Below, piece by piece: positions 1 to 7,819 of a DNA stretch of 64,000 nt (positions are counted from its first letter, which is position 1; every line of letters begins with the position of its first letter). The DNA lies in the NCBI GenBank assembly GCA_964607445.1, contig CAZSKN010000002.1, positions 62,001-126,000 of the forward strand. Reading direction: 5' to 3'. A program made the position numbers and the translations under genes. The notes beneath the pieces are model-generated. The model was given only the letters and a program-made list of their open reading frames with translations. It was not told the origin of the DNA and searched no databases. This DNA comes from CALCKU01 sp964607445. GTDB lineage: Bacteria > Pseudomonadota > Alphaproteobacteria > Caulobacterales > Maricaulaceae.

Positions 1-1
1 G

Positions 2-310
2 TGTGGGCGCTTGTTTGAAGGTACAGCGCAACAAATGTACGATAGCTTGGCGTCTATTTGTGCCTTGCCACAAGATACACGCCTGTATTGTGCGCATGAA
101 TATACGCTTTCAAATGCGCGATTTGCTGTCACAATTGACCCTGATAATGCGGATCTTTTAGCATATATAGAGACGGCCAAAGCCTTAAGAGAGCAGGGCT
201 TGCCGACGGTTCCCACGACAATTAAGGCAGAAATGGCAACAAATCCCTTTGTACGTGCAAAGTCAGCGACAGATTTAGCTAACATCAGAGCAGCGAAAGA
301 CAATTTTTAA
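2..310 (+). CDS. gloB: Hydroxyacylglutathione hydrolase (glyoxalase II), C-terminal part
   Basis: Only the C-terminal ~102 residues are in the window; the reading frame is open from base 2 and begins CGRLFEGT, the conserved glyoxalase II stretch that follows the metal-binding core. The downstream LYCAHEYT motif carries a metal-ligand His of this metallo-beta-lactamase-fold family. The enzyme hydrolyses S-lactoylglutathione to lactate and glutathione, the second step of methylglyoxal detoxification in the cytosol. The tail (TNPFVRAKS) matches the family's usual C-terminus, so the gene looks intact at this end. The N-terminus lies upstream of the window. Confidence 0.9.
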   Translation, partial: CGRLFEGTAQQMYDSLASICALPQDTRLYCAHEYTLSNARFAVTIDPDNADLLAYIETAKALREQGLPTVPTTIKAEMATNPFVRAKSATDLANIRAAKDNF

Positions 311-393
311 AGACATTTACTGTTTTTAGAGAAAATTCCTCTCTTTTAAGCGGGCGCGCGTCATATCTTATCGTTACGGAAGTAATATTTCAT

Positions 394-422
394 TTGCCAC
401 ATTCGCCTAATAGGCGTAAACT
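394..422 (+). promoter_or_regulatory. Predicted sigma-70-type promoter of the cold-shock gene with a dyad in its spacer
   Basis: TTGCCA (394-399) and TAAACT (417-422) are separated by exactly 17 bases. The spacer contains a perfect 13-base dyad, CGCCTA-A-TAGGCG (404-416), which could be an operator. Transcription would start near 429, giving a leader of about 147 bases. Motif reading only. Confidence 0.5.
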
Positions 423-428
423 GACCCT

Positions 429-575
429 TCGATAGGGCCGGACGATCAGGCCACCTGCGTTTTGCTTGGGCGAGAGTTAACTCTCTGAAAGTGGAGCAAG
501 TGTAATTTTTCTCCCACTTCATCGAGTACCGGGCCGATATTTTTTGACCCGGAATGTCTAGGCGAAAGGTTTATA
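429..575 (+). promoter_or_regulatory. Structured 5' leader of the cold-shock gene
   Basis: This non-coding stretch holds three successive inverted repeats: GAGAGTTAACTCTC (472-485), an AAGTGG/CCACTT stem with a long loop (489-519) and CCGGG/CCCGG (529-552). The last ends about 23 bases before the ATG. Long folded leaders that change shape with temperature are known for E. coli cspA. Whether this one behaves the same way is inference, and I recognise no named Rfam family. Confidence 0.4.
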
Positions 576-800
576 ATGTCAGACGAAATGCAAAAAGGGA
601 CTGTAAAGTTCTATAATGACCAAAAGGGTTATGGTTTTATTGCCCCTGAAAACGGTAGCGGTGACGTGTTTGTTCACGCAACGGCTTTACAACGTGGCGG
701 GCTTAACGGCTTATCCGATGGTCAAGTGGTTATGTTTAATACATCTGTGAATGAGCGCACAGGAAAAACGGCGGTGGATGCTATTTCTCTAGCTGAATAG
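576..800 (+). CDS. Cold-shock domain protein (CspA family)
   Basis: A 74-residue single cold-shock domain. The RNP1-like KGYGFI (residues ~17-22) and RNP2-like DVFVH (~32-36) aromatic motifs for single-stranded nucleic acid binding are intact. Proteins of this family act as RNA chaperones or antiterminators that melt secondary structure during cold or stationary phase. The ATG at 576 is preceded by GGCGAAAGG. The gene stands alone behind its own long structured leader. Several paralogues are usual in alphaproteobacteria, so the exact orthologue cannot be named from this sequence. Confidence 0.92.
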   Translation: MSDEMQKGTVKFYNDQKGYGFIAPENGSGDVFVHATALQRGGLNGLSDGQVVMFNTSVNERTGKTAVDAISLAE

Positions 801-859
801 CTCGTGATTTCACTCAGCGCCGTCAGGCATATATTTTACGAAATTATCGTTTAATTTAA

Positions 860-909
860 GGTTCCGCGCCAACTGGGTCATTTTAATATTGACCTGTCAG
901 GCGCGGACC
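860..909 (+). promoter_or_regulatory. Long stem-loop between the cold-shock gene and dapD
   Basis: GGTTCCGCGCC (860-870) pairs with GGCGCGGACC (900-909) with one bulged T, and an inner GGTCA/TGACC stem (876-880 with 890-894) extends the hairpin. No T-run follows on the + strand, so it is not a classical intrinsic terminator. It lies about 75 bases upstream of dapD and could be a leader element or a processing or termination structure for the cold-shock transcript. Confidence 0.4.
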
Positions 910-982
910 GTAAGTTGCTCTCCACTTTAAAGCCCTTCAAACCAATTGAGTCGGGTATTATCTATTTGATCTGGAGTTCAAC

Positions 983-1813
983 ATGAATACCGCTTCCCTC
1001 GAAACTGCTATTAATGCCGCATGGGACGACCGTGCCTCGCTTTCACCTGAGACAAAGGGGGAGGCGCGCGAGGCTGTGGAGACCGCAATCCTTGGACTGG
1101 ATGCTGGCGAATTACGCGTTGCAACGAAATTGGGTAATGGGGATTGGACAGCCCATGAATGGCTTAAAAAAGCTGTGCTATTAGGGTTTCGTCTCCACCC
1201 TAACCGTTTGATGTCCGGCGGGCCAGATTCGGGGAATTGGTGGGATAAGGTTCCAAGTAAATTTGAAGGCTGGGACGAGACCGACTTCGCAAAAGCCGGG
1301 TTTCGCGCTGTCCCTAATGCGGCTGTACGGCGCGGGGCCTATATCGCCTCAAATGCTGTACTCATGCCGTCCTATGTGAACATAGGTGCCTATGTCGATG
1401 AAGGCACAATGGTCGATACTTGGACAACAGTTGGCTCTTGCGCCCAGATCGGAAAAAATTGTCATTTATCCGGCGGTGTCGGGATTGGCGGTGTCTTAGA
1501 GCCTTTACAGGCTACACCTGTGATTATTGAAGATAATTGTTTTATCGGCGCCCGGTCCGAAGTTGCCGAAGGTGTGATTGTGCGTGAAGGCGCTGTCTTG
1601 GCTATGGGCGTATTTCTGTCCCAATCGACTAAAATCTATAATCGGGCGACAGGTGAATTTACCTATGGTGAAGTTCCGGCCTATTCCGTTGTTGTACCGG
1701 GAAGCCTACCCTCTCAAGATGGGTCGCACAGTCTGGCCTGTGCTGTGATTGTTAAAACTGTCGATGCCAAAACCCGCAGCAAGACCGGTGTCAATGAGTT
1801 GTTAAGAGCGTAG
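983..1813 (+). CDS. dapD: 2,3,4,5-tetrahydropyridine-2,6-dicarboxylate N-succinyltransferase
   Basis: DapD transfers succinyl from succinyl-CoA to tetrahydrodipicolinate in the succinylase branch of lysine and meso-diaminopimelate synthesis, so it feeds both protein and peptidoglycan. The 276-residue length is typical. A left-handed beta-helix of hexapeptide repeats occupies roughly residues 110-230, including GAYVDEGTMVDTWTTVG and SGGVGIGGVLEP, which are diagnostic for DapD. The ATG is preceded by CTGGAG. dapE follows after 15 bases, so the two are almost certainly co-transcribed. Confidence 0.97.
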   Translation: MNTASLETAINAAWDDRASLSPETKGEAREAVETAILGLDAGELRVATKLGNGDWTAHEWLKKAVLLGFRLHPNRLMSGGPDSGNWWDKVPSKFEGWDETDFAKAGFRAVPNAAVRRGAYIASNAVLMPSYVNIGAYVDEGTMVDTWTTVGSCAQIGKNCHLSGGVGIGGVLEPLQATPVIIEDNCFIGARSEVAEGVIVREGAVLAMGVFLSQSTKIYNRATGEFTYGEVPAYSVVVPGSLPSQDGSHSLACAVIVKTVDAKTRSKTGVNELLRA

Positions 1814-1828
1814 TGGGACGGGAGTATT

Positions 1829-2995
1829 ATGCCGGTCAATACACATATCGACCCCGTTGATTTTGCCTGTGAACTTATTCGCAGACCGTCTGTCACACCG
1901 GTTGATGCCGGCGCTCTGGATCAATTACAAACGACGCTGGAAGCGCTCGGGTTTCGGTGCAAGCGTTATCCCTTCGGGGAAGGGGCGTTAAGGGTAGACA
2001 ATCTCTATGCGCGGTTCGGAGACGAGGCCCCAAATTTTTGTTTTGCCGGTCATGTCGATGTCGTCCCCGCAGGCGAGCGCGACAAATGGTCGGATGATCC
2101 ATTTGCCGGCACGATAAGAGATGGGTTTTTACGGGGGCGCGGGGCGGCAGATATGAAAGGCGCGATTGCGGCATTTATCGGCGCGGTCTCGCAATTATTA
2201 GGGTCAGGCTGGACACCTCAAGGCTCTATTAGTTTTCTGATCACCGGCGATGAAGAGGGACCCGCCCAAAATGGGACAAAAAAGTTATTACCCGCGATTA
2301 CCAAAGACGGCGAAATCATAGATCATTGCCTTGTCGGAGAACCGACAAATCCTGATGTATTAGGCGCGATGCTTAAAAATGGACGTCGCGGTTCCATCAA
2401 TGTGGATGTGACTGTCACGGGGCAGCAAGGTCATGTAGCCTATCCGCACCGAGCGCTTAATCCCGTGCCGGCGCTTATGGATATTCTGGGGCAGTTACAC
2501 GCGCGTAAATTGGATGCGGGTTCAGAGTTTTTTCAACCCTCAAATCTTGAGGTCACAACGATTGATGTGGGCAATCCAACAGAAAATATGATTCCGGAAA
2601 CGGCGCGCGCCCGGTTCAATATCCGGTTTAATGTTCATCATACCGGAGAGAGTTTGTCGAAATGGATAGGTGACATTATCGATAAAACCCAATCAGGATT
2701 TGACGGGAAGATTGACGCGAATATTCGGGTCAGTGGCGACAGTTTTTTAACCGCGCCGGGCAAATTGACCGATATTATGCAAGCGGCGATAAAACAGGTC
2801 ACGGGTCGCATGCCCGAGTTGTCCACATCAGGGGGTACGTCTGATGCGCGGTTTATTTCGAAATATGCGCCCGTGGCGGAATTTGGTTTGGTCGGGGCCA
2901 CAATGCATCAGATAGACGAGCATGTGGCGGTAGATGATATCCGGCGTTTATGCGAGATTTATAGTCTTATTTTAACCCGTTATTTTGATGGGTGA
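1829..2995 (+). CDS. dapE: Succinyl-diaminopimelate desuccinylase
   Basis: A zinc metallohydrolase of the M20 family (388 residues) that removes succinate from N-succinyl-LL-diaminopimelate, two steps after DapD. Metal ligands and the catalytic acid are visible: GHVDVVP (H75, D77), AADMKG (D108) and DEEGPAQNG (E142/E143). A C-terminal ligand His sits in ATMHQIDEH. The dimerisation domain lies between about residues 180 and 290. The start follows dapD by 15 bases with GGGACGGGAG as ribosome-binding site. Confidence 0.96.
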   Translation: MPVNTHIDPVDFACELIRRPSVTPVDAGALDQLQTTLEALGFRCKRYPFGEGALRVDNLYARFGDEAPNFCFAGHVDVVPAGERDKWSDDPFAGTIRDGFLRGRGAADMKGAIAAFIGAVSQLLGSGWTPQGSISFLITGDEEGPAQNGTKKLLPAITKDGEIIDHCLVGEPTNPDVLGAMLKNGRRGSINVDVTVTGQQGHVAYPHRALNPVPALMDILGQLHARKLDAGSEFFQPSNLEVTTIDVGNPTENMIPETARARFNIRFNVHHTGESLSKWIGDIIDKTQSGFDGKIDANIRVSGDSFLTAPGKLTDIMQAAIKQVTGRMPELSTSGGTSDARFISKYAPVAEFGLVGATMHQIDEHVAVDDIRRLCEIYSLILTRYFDG

Positions 2996-3004
2996 AATGT
3001 ATAT

Positions 3005-3598
3005 ATGAACTTAGCAGCTTATCTGAGTGGAAGCTTGAAAGCGCTTGGGCGGTCTGATGACTGGCCGTCTTATTTTGATCTGTCACGGCGCGGTTTTAAA
3101 CATAGTTTTCTAGCGCTTATCTTGACTCTGGCGTGTTATTATATTTGCGGTCTGGGCCTTCAAGTTGAACGGGCCTTCAGGCAATCCGGTTCTACGGTGA
3201 CGTCCCCTACGCCTTATGCAATCCCGCTGACGGTCTTTTTTACGCTGGCTTTGCTATACGCGCTGACATTTGTGGCTTGCGCCTATATTCTGGCGATGGT
3301 TTTTGACAAGCAAGACCGGTTTCGGGCCTGGGTGATTGTGCGGCATTGGAGTGTGTTTTTCACGGTTTTCTTTGTCGCCTTGCTTTTTGGTTTATATTTA
3401 TATGCGGGCTTGCCCTTTGCCATTGTCAATATGGTGGCGCTTGTCGCATATTTGGGTGTGCTGGCTATCGATATCCGCTTGGCTGGAAAAATAGCAGGGT
3501 TTGAATGGGGCGGTGCGGTTTTGACGGGCTGCATCATACACGGCATGTCGCTTACGGTCATAGTCGCCGGTGTCGCGCAAATGCTTCAAGCTTTATAG
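3005..3598 (+). CDS. Uncharacterised multi-spanning membrane protein
   Basis: I do not recognise a named family. The 197-residue product has a short cytosolic-looking N-terminus followed by about five hydrophobic segments (approximate residues 33-53, 75-98, 113-135, 137-156 and 170-192), so it is an inner-membrane protein. It starts 9 bases after dapE and is probably in the dapD-dapE transcription unit. Its stop overlaps, tail to tail, the stop of the convergent DUF4112 gene by 6 bases, leaving no room for a terminator. The arrangement gives no firm clue to function. Confidence 0.7.
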   Translation: MNLAAYLSGSLKALGRSDDWPSYFDLSRRGFKHSFLALILTLACYYICGLGLQVERAFRQSGSTVTSPTPYAIPLTVFFTLALLYALTFVACAYILAMVFDKQDRFRAWVIVRHWSVFFTVFFVALLFGLYLYAGLPFAIVNMVALVAYLGVLAIDIRLAGKIAGFEWGGAVLTGCIIHGMSLTVIVAGVAQMLQAL

Positions 3599-4042
3599 CG
3601 GTAAATGCGACGGCGTAGGCAGGTTCAAATGGGCTTGTACTAAGCGGATATTCCGGTTGTTGGCCTGCCACCCCATATCAAAAATATCGCCAATGAAGGG
3701 CACGAGTCCGATGAGCCAGTCAATCCCGACATTAAAGACCATACGGCGTAATATTGTTTTCGAAACGCCCAACCCGGCAGCCTGAGATATAATATATGTC
3801 GAAACACATAGACCGATAGTATCCCCGATGCCCGGTATTAAACCTATCAATGTATCCAAGCCCAATTTTAAGGGTAGGCCGGGTATAGAAAACCGACTAT
3901 CCATAATATTGGCAATATGTGTGAGATGCTCTAGGCGACGCCTTAACGCTTGTGTTTCTTCTGGCGTTAGCGAAAGGTCGTCGTCCGGCATTATAATATC
4001 TATATGCGCAAAGGTTTCATCTATGGGGGGTGGTTTAGCCAT
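3593..4042 (-). CDS. DUF4112 domain protein
   Basis: About 149 residues from the ATG at 4042. The DUF4112 core is seen as LDTLIGLIPGIGDTIG followed by GIDWLIGLVPFIGDIFD, two similar hydrophobic Gly/Pro hairpins that probably enter the membrane, preceded by a charged helical segment (EETQALRRRLEHL). An upstream in-frame ATG (4069) lies inside truA. The 4042 start overlaps the truA stop by 8 bases, which suggests translational coupling at the end of the def-fmt-GNAT-truA cluster. The biochemical role of the family is unknown. Confidence 0.75.
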   Translation of the reverse strand: MAKPPPIDETFAHIDIIMPDDDLSLTPEETQALRRRLEHLTHIANIMDSRFSIPGLPLKLGLDTLIGLIPGIGDTIGLCVSTYIISQAAGLGVSKTILRRMVFNVGIDWLIGLVPFIGDIFDMGWQANNRNIRLVQAHLNLPTPSHLPL

Positions 4043-4793
4043 CGCTGCCTTTGTCCTCATACCCGACACTCACCAGATACAGCCCGTCTGGCGGGGCGAC
4101 AGGGCCGCAGGCTGTGCGGGTTTTCGCCCTAAGGGCGGCCTTTACATCTTGCGCGGTCCATTGTCCGCGCCCCACTTCGACAAGCGTGCCGACAAAACTC
4201 CGGACTTGCTTATGCAGGAAGGATCGGGCTTTCAAATGGACATGAATTTCAGCACCTGCCCGTAGAACTGTGATCTCGTCAATGGTTTTAACCGGAGATT
4301 TGGCTTGGCATTGTGTATCGCGAAAGGTGGTAAAGTCATGTTGTCCAACCCAGACCTGCGCGGCGATATGCATGATATCGGCGTCTAGTTTTTGCGGAAT
4401 ACGCCAAACCCGTCCGCGTTCAAGTGCGAGTTTGGGGCGACGGTCTATTAAACGGTACAGATAGCGCCGTTCACGGGCATCAAAGCGGGCGTGGAAATCG
4501 TCATGAATTTTCTCGGCGTCAAGAACGGTTACGGGATTGTCTTTGAGATGAAAGTTGAGGGCGTCTCGGACCTTATCTGCCCGCAGATCTTTGCGTAAAT
4601 CCGTATGGGCGACTTGGGCAAGGGCATGGACTCCGCTATCTGTGCGTCCAGCGCCGTAGACTTCGGAAAATTCGCCATTGAGCGCCTCTACCGCTTTCTC
4701 CATCGCGCCTTGTACGCTGGGTTGGTCATCCTGCCATTGCCAGCCTCGAAACGGGGCGCCGTCATATTCCAAGGTCAGCTTGTAACGCGGCAT
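4035..4793 (-). CDS. truA: tRNA pseudouridine(38-40) synthase
   Basis: TruA converts uridines 38-40 of the anticodon stem to pseudouridine. The 252-residue protein from MPRYKLTLEYDG is full length. The catalytic Asp (D52) lies in GAGRTDSGVHALAQVAH, and a second signature, RSFLHKQVRSFVG, lies near residue 200. I chose the ATG at 4793, not an upstream in-frame ATG at 4880, because MPRYKL is the family's usual N-terminus and the codon forms a TAATG overlap with the stop of the acetyltransferase gene. Confidence 0.96.
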   Translation of the reverse strand: MPRYKLTLEYDGAPFRGWQWQDDQPSVQGAMEKAVEALNGEFSEVYGAGRTDSGVHALAQVAHTDLRKDLRADKVRDALNFHLKDNPVTVLDAEKIHDDFHARFDARERRYLYRLIDRRPKLALERGRVWRIPQKLDADIMHIAAQVWVGQHDFTTFRDTQCQAKSPVKTIDEITVLRAGAEIHVHLKARSFLHKQVRSFVGTLVEVGRGQWTAQDVKAALRAKTRTACGPVAPPDGLYLVSVGYEDKGSDG

Positions 4794-5281
4794 TATAGAT
4801 AGGCCTGCGGAAATTCGAGCGTTCCAGATGTTGGAGCTTTTTCTTGCAAAACCAATTCCATAAATGAGGGGTGGGACCAAGGCGATATAAATTTTGTACC
4901 CAATTTGGATGAAAATCCGAAGCGGGGATAATAGCTGACATGGCCCAACACAAAGACAAGCGAATATATGTCAGAGCTTAATGCCGATAACCCTTTGCGA
5001 ATTAGGCGCGCCCCATGACCTTGTTTTTGAGGATCGGGGTGTATGCAAACAGCGTCAAGTTCGGCGACGGATTGATGGTCGTTTAAGGTGATTTTATAAA
5101 ATAGAATATGGCCGATTATCACATTATTTTTAATAGCTACATAGGCAAATATCACGACAGCGGCCGCATATAATTCCGAGATGATCCGGCTTTGTGCCCT
5201 CTCTTCAAATGCCAGATCATTAAGCTCGGAAATCTCTTGAGCGTCAGATAGGACGGCGTGTTTGATATGGATATCGGACAT
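4793..5281 (-). CDS. GNAT-family N-acetyltransferase
   Basis: A 162-residue protein with a single GNAT fold, resembling the YhbS-type subgroup. The acetyl-CoA loop is seen in PDPQKQGHGARLIRKGL (~residues 83-99). The stretch VFVLGHVSYYPRFGF (~109-123) is characteristic of YhbS-like proteins. The substrate cannot be told from sequence. It sits between fmt and truA, 6 bases after the fmt stop and coupled to truA through TAATG, so it is expressed with translation-related genes; a role on a ribosomal or tRNA-related substrate would be speculation. Confidence 0.88.
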   Translation of the reverse strand: MSDIHIKHAVLSDAQEISELNDLAFEERAQSRIISELYAAAVVIFAYVAIKNNVIIGHILFYKITLNDHQSVAELDAVCIHPDPQKQGHGARLIRKGLSALSSDIYSLVFVLGHVSYYPRFGFSSKLGTKFISPWSHPSFMELVLQEKAPTSGTLEFPQAYL

Positions 5282-5287
5282 AGCGGA

Positions 5288-6220
5288 TTATAAAAGCCGC
5301 TGGCCAAGACGAAGCGGTGAACCCCGCAAGAAATCCACGGCGGTCATTTTCGATTTTCCAGCGGGCTGTACCTCTAGCAGGCGCAATGCGCCCGTCCCGC
5401 ATGCGATCAAACCTGTCGTCTCCAGTACCGTTCCGGGAGAGGTATCGCCTGGGACGTTAGAGGTGGCTTCGGCTATCGCTAGATGTAGCTTAAGGCGTGT
5501 GTCGTTGACTTCGCACCATGCCCCGGGAAAAGGGGACAGGCCGCGGATATGGGCATCTAATTGATGCGCGGGCTGCGTCCAGTCTAGACGGGCTTCAGAT
5601 TTATCAATTTTATGGGCGTAACTCGGAGTTCCCGATTGCGGAGAGGGTGTTAATCCGCCGCGCTCAAGAGCAGCCAGAGTGCGCGGCCACAGGCCCGACC
5701 CTATACGAGACAGACGGTCTGATAGGCTTGCTGCCGTATCTGTGGGGGCTATAGGGACCGTTTCTGATAAGAGAATATCACCCGTATCCAACCCTTTCGC
5801 CATTTGCATGATCTGCACGCCGGTCTCGTTATCGCCAGCCATTATGGCGCGCTGTATGGGCGCGGCGCCGCGCCAACGCGGCAAGAGAGAGGCGTGTAGA
5901 TTTAAACATCCCAGACGCGGAGCCGCCAAGGCGCGTCTAGGCAATATTTGACCATAGGCGACGACACACGCCACATCGACGTCCAATGCCTCCAAGGCAT
6001 TAATAACAGCGGGTTTGCGAAAGCTCTCGGGGGTTTCAACCGTAAGGCCCATGATCTCGGCGAATTGATGCACGGCGGATTTTGTGACTTTTTTTCCGCG
6101 CCCTGCCCGCCGTGGCGGTTGGGTGTAGACCCGGGCAATATCATAGCCATTGGCCAAAAGTTCTGCCAGAGAGGGAACCGCAAATTCCGGTGTCCCCATG
6201 AAAGCCAGTCGCAGGGTCAT
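5288..6220 (-). CDS. fmt: Methionyl-tRNA formyltransferase
   Basis: Fmt formylates the initiator Met-tRNA using 10-formyltetrahydrofolate. The start at 6220 gives MTLRLAFMGTPEFAVPS, the canonical N-terminus, and a 310-residue protein. The catalytic triad is in place: N107 and H109 in CLNLHASLLPRWRG, and D146 in KGLDTGDIL. A C-terminal OB-like domain follows from about residue 205. The ATG overlaps the def stop (TAATG), the usual def-fmt coupling in bacteria. A longer upstream in-frame reading exists but lies within def. Confidence 0.97.
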   Translation of the reverse strand: MTLRLAFMGTPEFAVPSLAELLANGYDIARVYTQPPRRAGRGKKVTKSAVHQFAEIMGLTVETPESFRKPAVINALEALDVDVACVVAYGQILPRRALAAPRLGCLNLHASLLPRWRGAAPIQRAIMAGDNETGVQIMQMAKGLDTGDILLSETVPIAPTDTAASLSDRLSRIGSGLWPRTLAALERGGLTPSPQSGTPSYAHKIDKSEARLDWTQPAHQLDAHIRGLSPFPGAWCEVNDTRLKLHLAIAEATSNVPGDTSPGTVLETTGLIACGTGALRLLEVQPAGKSKMTAVDFLRGSPLRLGQRLL

Positions 6221-6738
6221 TACCCTGTCGGCTGTAATTTTGTGATTTTCTGAACTTTTTTGATCGCCCGTTGACGTTTTAGTCGGGAGAGGTGATCGAT
6301 GAAAACAACGCCGTTGAGGTGGTCCATTTCGTGTTGAATACAGACGGCGTAAAGCCCTTCGGCCCATTCCGTAACCGGATTGCCATTATAATCCAGATAG
6401 GAAATCTCGACACGTTCTGGCCGGTCAATTGTATCAAAAACATCCGGAATAGATAAACACCCTTCTTCATGAGGCTTTGTTTCAGCCACCCGATTCAAAA
6501 TTTTCGGATTAACGAAATATTGCGGATTTTTCGGTTCGCCTTCGCGGGCGAGATCCATGACGATGATATTTAGCGCCACGCCAATCTGTATCGCGGCCAA
6601 GCCAATACCGGGAGCATCATACATGGTTTCTAGCATATCATCCATCAGCGCCCGCGTTGCATCGGTCACGCCGTCTACGGGCTTGGAAACTTGTTTTAAT
6701 ATCGGGTTTGGAACCGTTAATATAGGTCTGATAGCCAT
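6220..6738 (-). CDS. def: Peptide deformylase
   Basis: A metalloprotease that removes the formyl group from nascent proteins, thus undoing Fmt's work after initiation. All three motifs are intact: GIGLAAIQIG (residues 45-54), EEGCLSIP with metal-ligand C94, and QHEMDH with H136, E137 and H140. The length of 172 residues is typical. It heads the def-fmt-GNAT-truA-DUF4112 cluster. A predicted promoter lies so close upstream that the mRNA may begin at the ATG itself. Confidence 0.97.
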   Translation of the reverse strand: MAIRPILTVPNPILKQVSKPVDGVTDATRALMDDMLETMYDAPGIGLAAIQIGVALNIIVMDLAREGEPKNPQYFVNPKILNRVAETKPHEEGCLSIPDVFDTIDRPERVEISYLDYNGNPVTEWAEGLYAVCIQHEMDHLNGVVFIDHLSRLKRQRAIKKVQKITKLQPTG

Positions 6739-6744
6739 GGGCGT

Positions 6745-6773
6745 TAAATAGGGATAGGGAGGCAGAGGGTCAA
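6745..6773 (-). promoter_or_regulatory. Predicted def promoter, probably giving a leaderless mRNA
   Basis: On the - strand TTGACC (6773-6768) and TATTTA (6750-6745) are 17 bases apart. Only 6 bases separate the -10 element from the def ATG (6738), so a start 7 bases downstream of the -10 would fall on the A of the ATG. No ribosome-binding site is visible. Leaderless mRNAs are common in alphaproteobacteria such as Caulobacter. Confidence 0.55.
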
Positions 6774-6787
6774 GGCTCGTTACGCAT

Positions 6788-7819
6788 CTAGGGGGTATCT
6801 AATCTATGAATGAAGGCTTTTATGTGTTCGGGCTTCGTTGCCCAGGATGTGACCAGCCTGATAACCGCGTGATTATCCTTGCGGGCGTCCCACATGTAAA
6901 AGGCAAAATCGTCTTTTAACCGGTCTATCAAATTATTGGGCATAATTGGAAAAACCTGATTGGTCTGGGCCTCGTCAGCAAAGGCAAACCCGCGTGTTTT
7001 TAACGCCTCGGATAAAGTTCGTGCCTGCTCATTTGCAGATTTCGACGCAGCAAAATATAGATCATCTGTAAATAAGGTCAAAAATTGCAGCCCCAAAACG
7101 CGGCCCTTTGCCATTAATCCGCCGCGTTGCTTGATATGGAATGCAAAGTCCTGCGCCCATTTAGGGTCGGGGATGATGATAGCCTCTCCGAGCAAGGCTC
7201 CGGCCTTTGTGCCGCCGATCCAGAACATATCCGTTAAACTGGTAATATCGGCCAAGGTCAGATCCGCCGTATCGGCTGTAAGGGCTACACCTAATCTCGC
7301 TCCATCCAGAAACAGCAAAAGATCATGATTTCGGCATGTTTTCGACAATGCGGTAAGCTCGGCTTTGGTATAAATACGGCCGGTTTCTGTAGCATTGGAA
7401 ATATAGACCATACGCGGCTTGGCCATATGCGGGTAGTGGGAATTGGCGTTTAAGCTCTGTTCTATGAGATCAGGCGTCAACTTACCGTCTTGTGTGGGTA
7501 CGGATATAATTTTGTGGCCCGTGGCTTCAATCGCACCTGTCTCCCGGGTCGCGATATGGCCGCTATGGGCGGAAATGACGGCTTCATGGGGGCGTAAAGC
7601 GCTCGCCATTAGGGTCAGATTGGCCAAGGTTCCGCCCGCGACAAAAAATATTTCAGCACCCGGCCTATTGAGGTGGGCGTGGATTAGGGCCTTTGCGTCC
7701 AGACTATAGCTGTCTTGACCATAGGCGGTTTGTTGCACCCTATTGGTCTCTTGTAAGGCTTTCAGGATTTGTGGATGGCAGCCTTCACTATAATCATCTA
7801 AAAAACTATATTTTGTCAT
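6788..7819 (-). CDS. Low-specificity threonine aldolase-like PLP enzyme
   Basis: A 343-residue fold-type I PLP enzyme of the beta-eliminating lyase/threonine aldolase family. The probable PLP lysine is K205 in WIGGTKAGALLGE, and the cofactor-ring Asp is D172 in LFLDGARLG. AGGTLANLT (~61-69) would bind the phosphate. Such enzymes cleave L-threonine or L-allo-threonine to glycine and acetaldehyde, but stereospecificity cannot be read here. The start overlaps the stop of the HAD phosphatase gene by 14 bases, placing it last in the long rpmH-to-aldolase run. Confidence 0.88.
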   Translation of the reverse strand: MTKYSFLDDYSEGCHPQILKALQETNRVQQTAYGQDSYSLDAKALIHAHLNRPGAEIFFVAGGTLANLTLMASALRPHEAVISAHSGHIATRETGAIEATGHKIISVPTQDGKLTPDLIEQSLNANSHYPHMAKPRMVYISNATETGRIYTKAELTALSKTCRNHDLLLFLDGARLGVALTADTADLTLADITSLTDMFWIGGTKAGALLGEAIIIPDPKWAQDFAFHIKQRGGLMAKGRVLGLQFLTLFTDDLYFAASKSANEQARTLSEALKTRGFAFADEAQTNQVFPIMPNNLIDRLKDDFAFYMWDARKDNHAVIRLVTSWATKPEHIKAFIHRLDTP

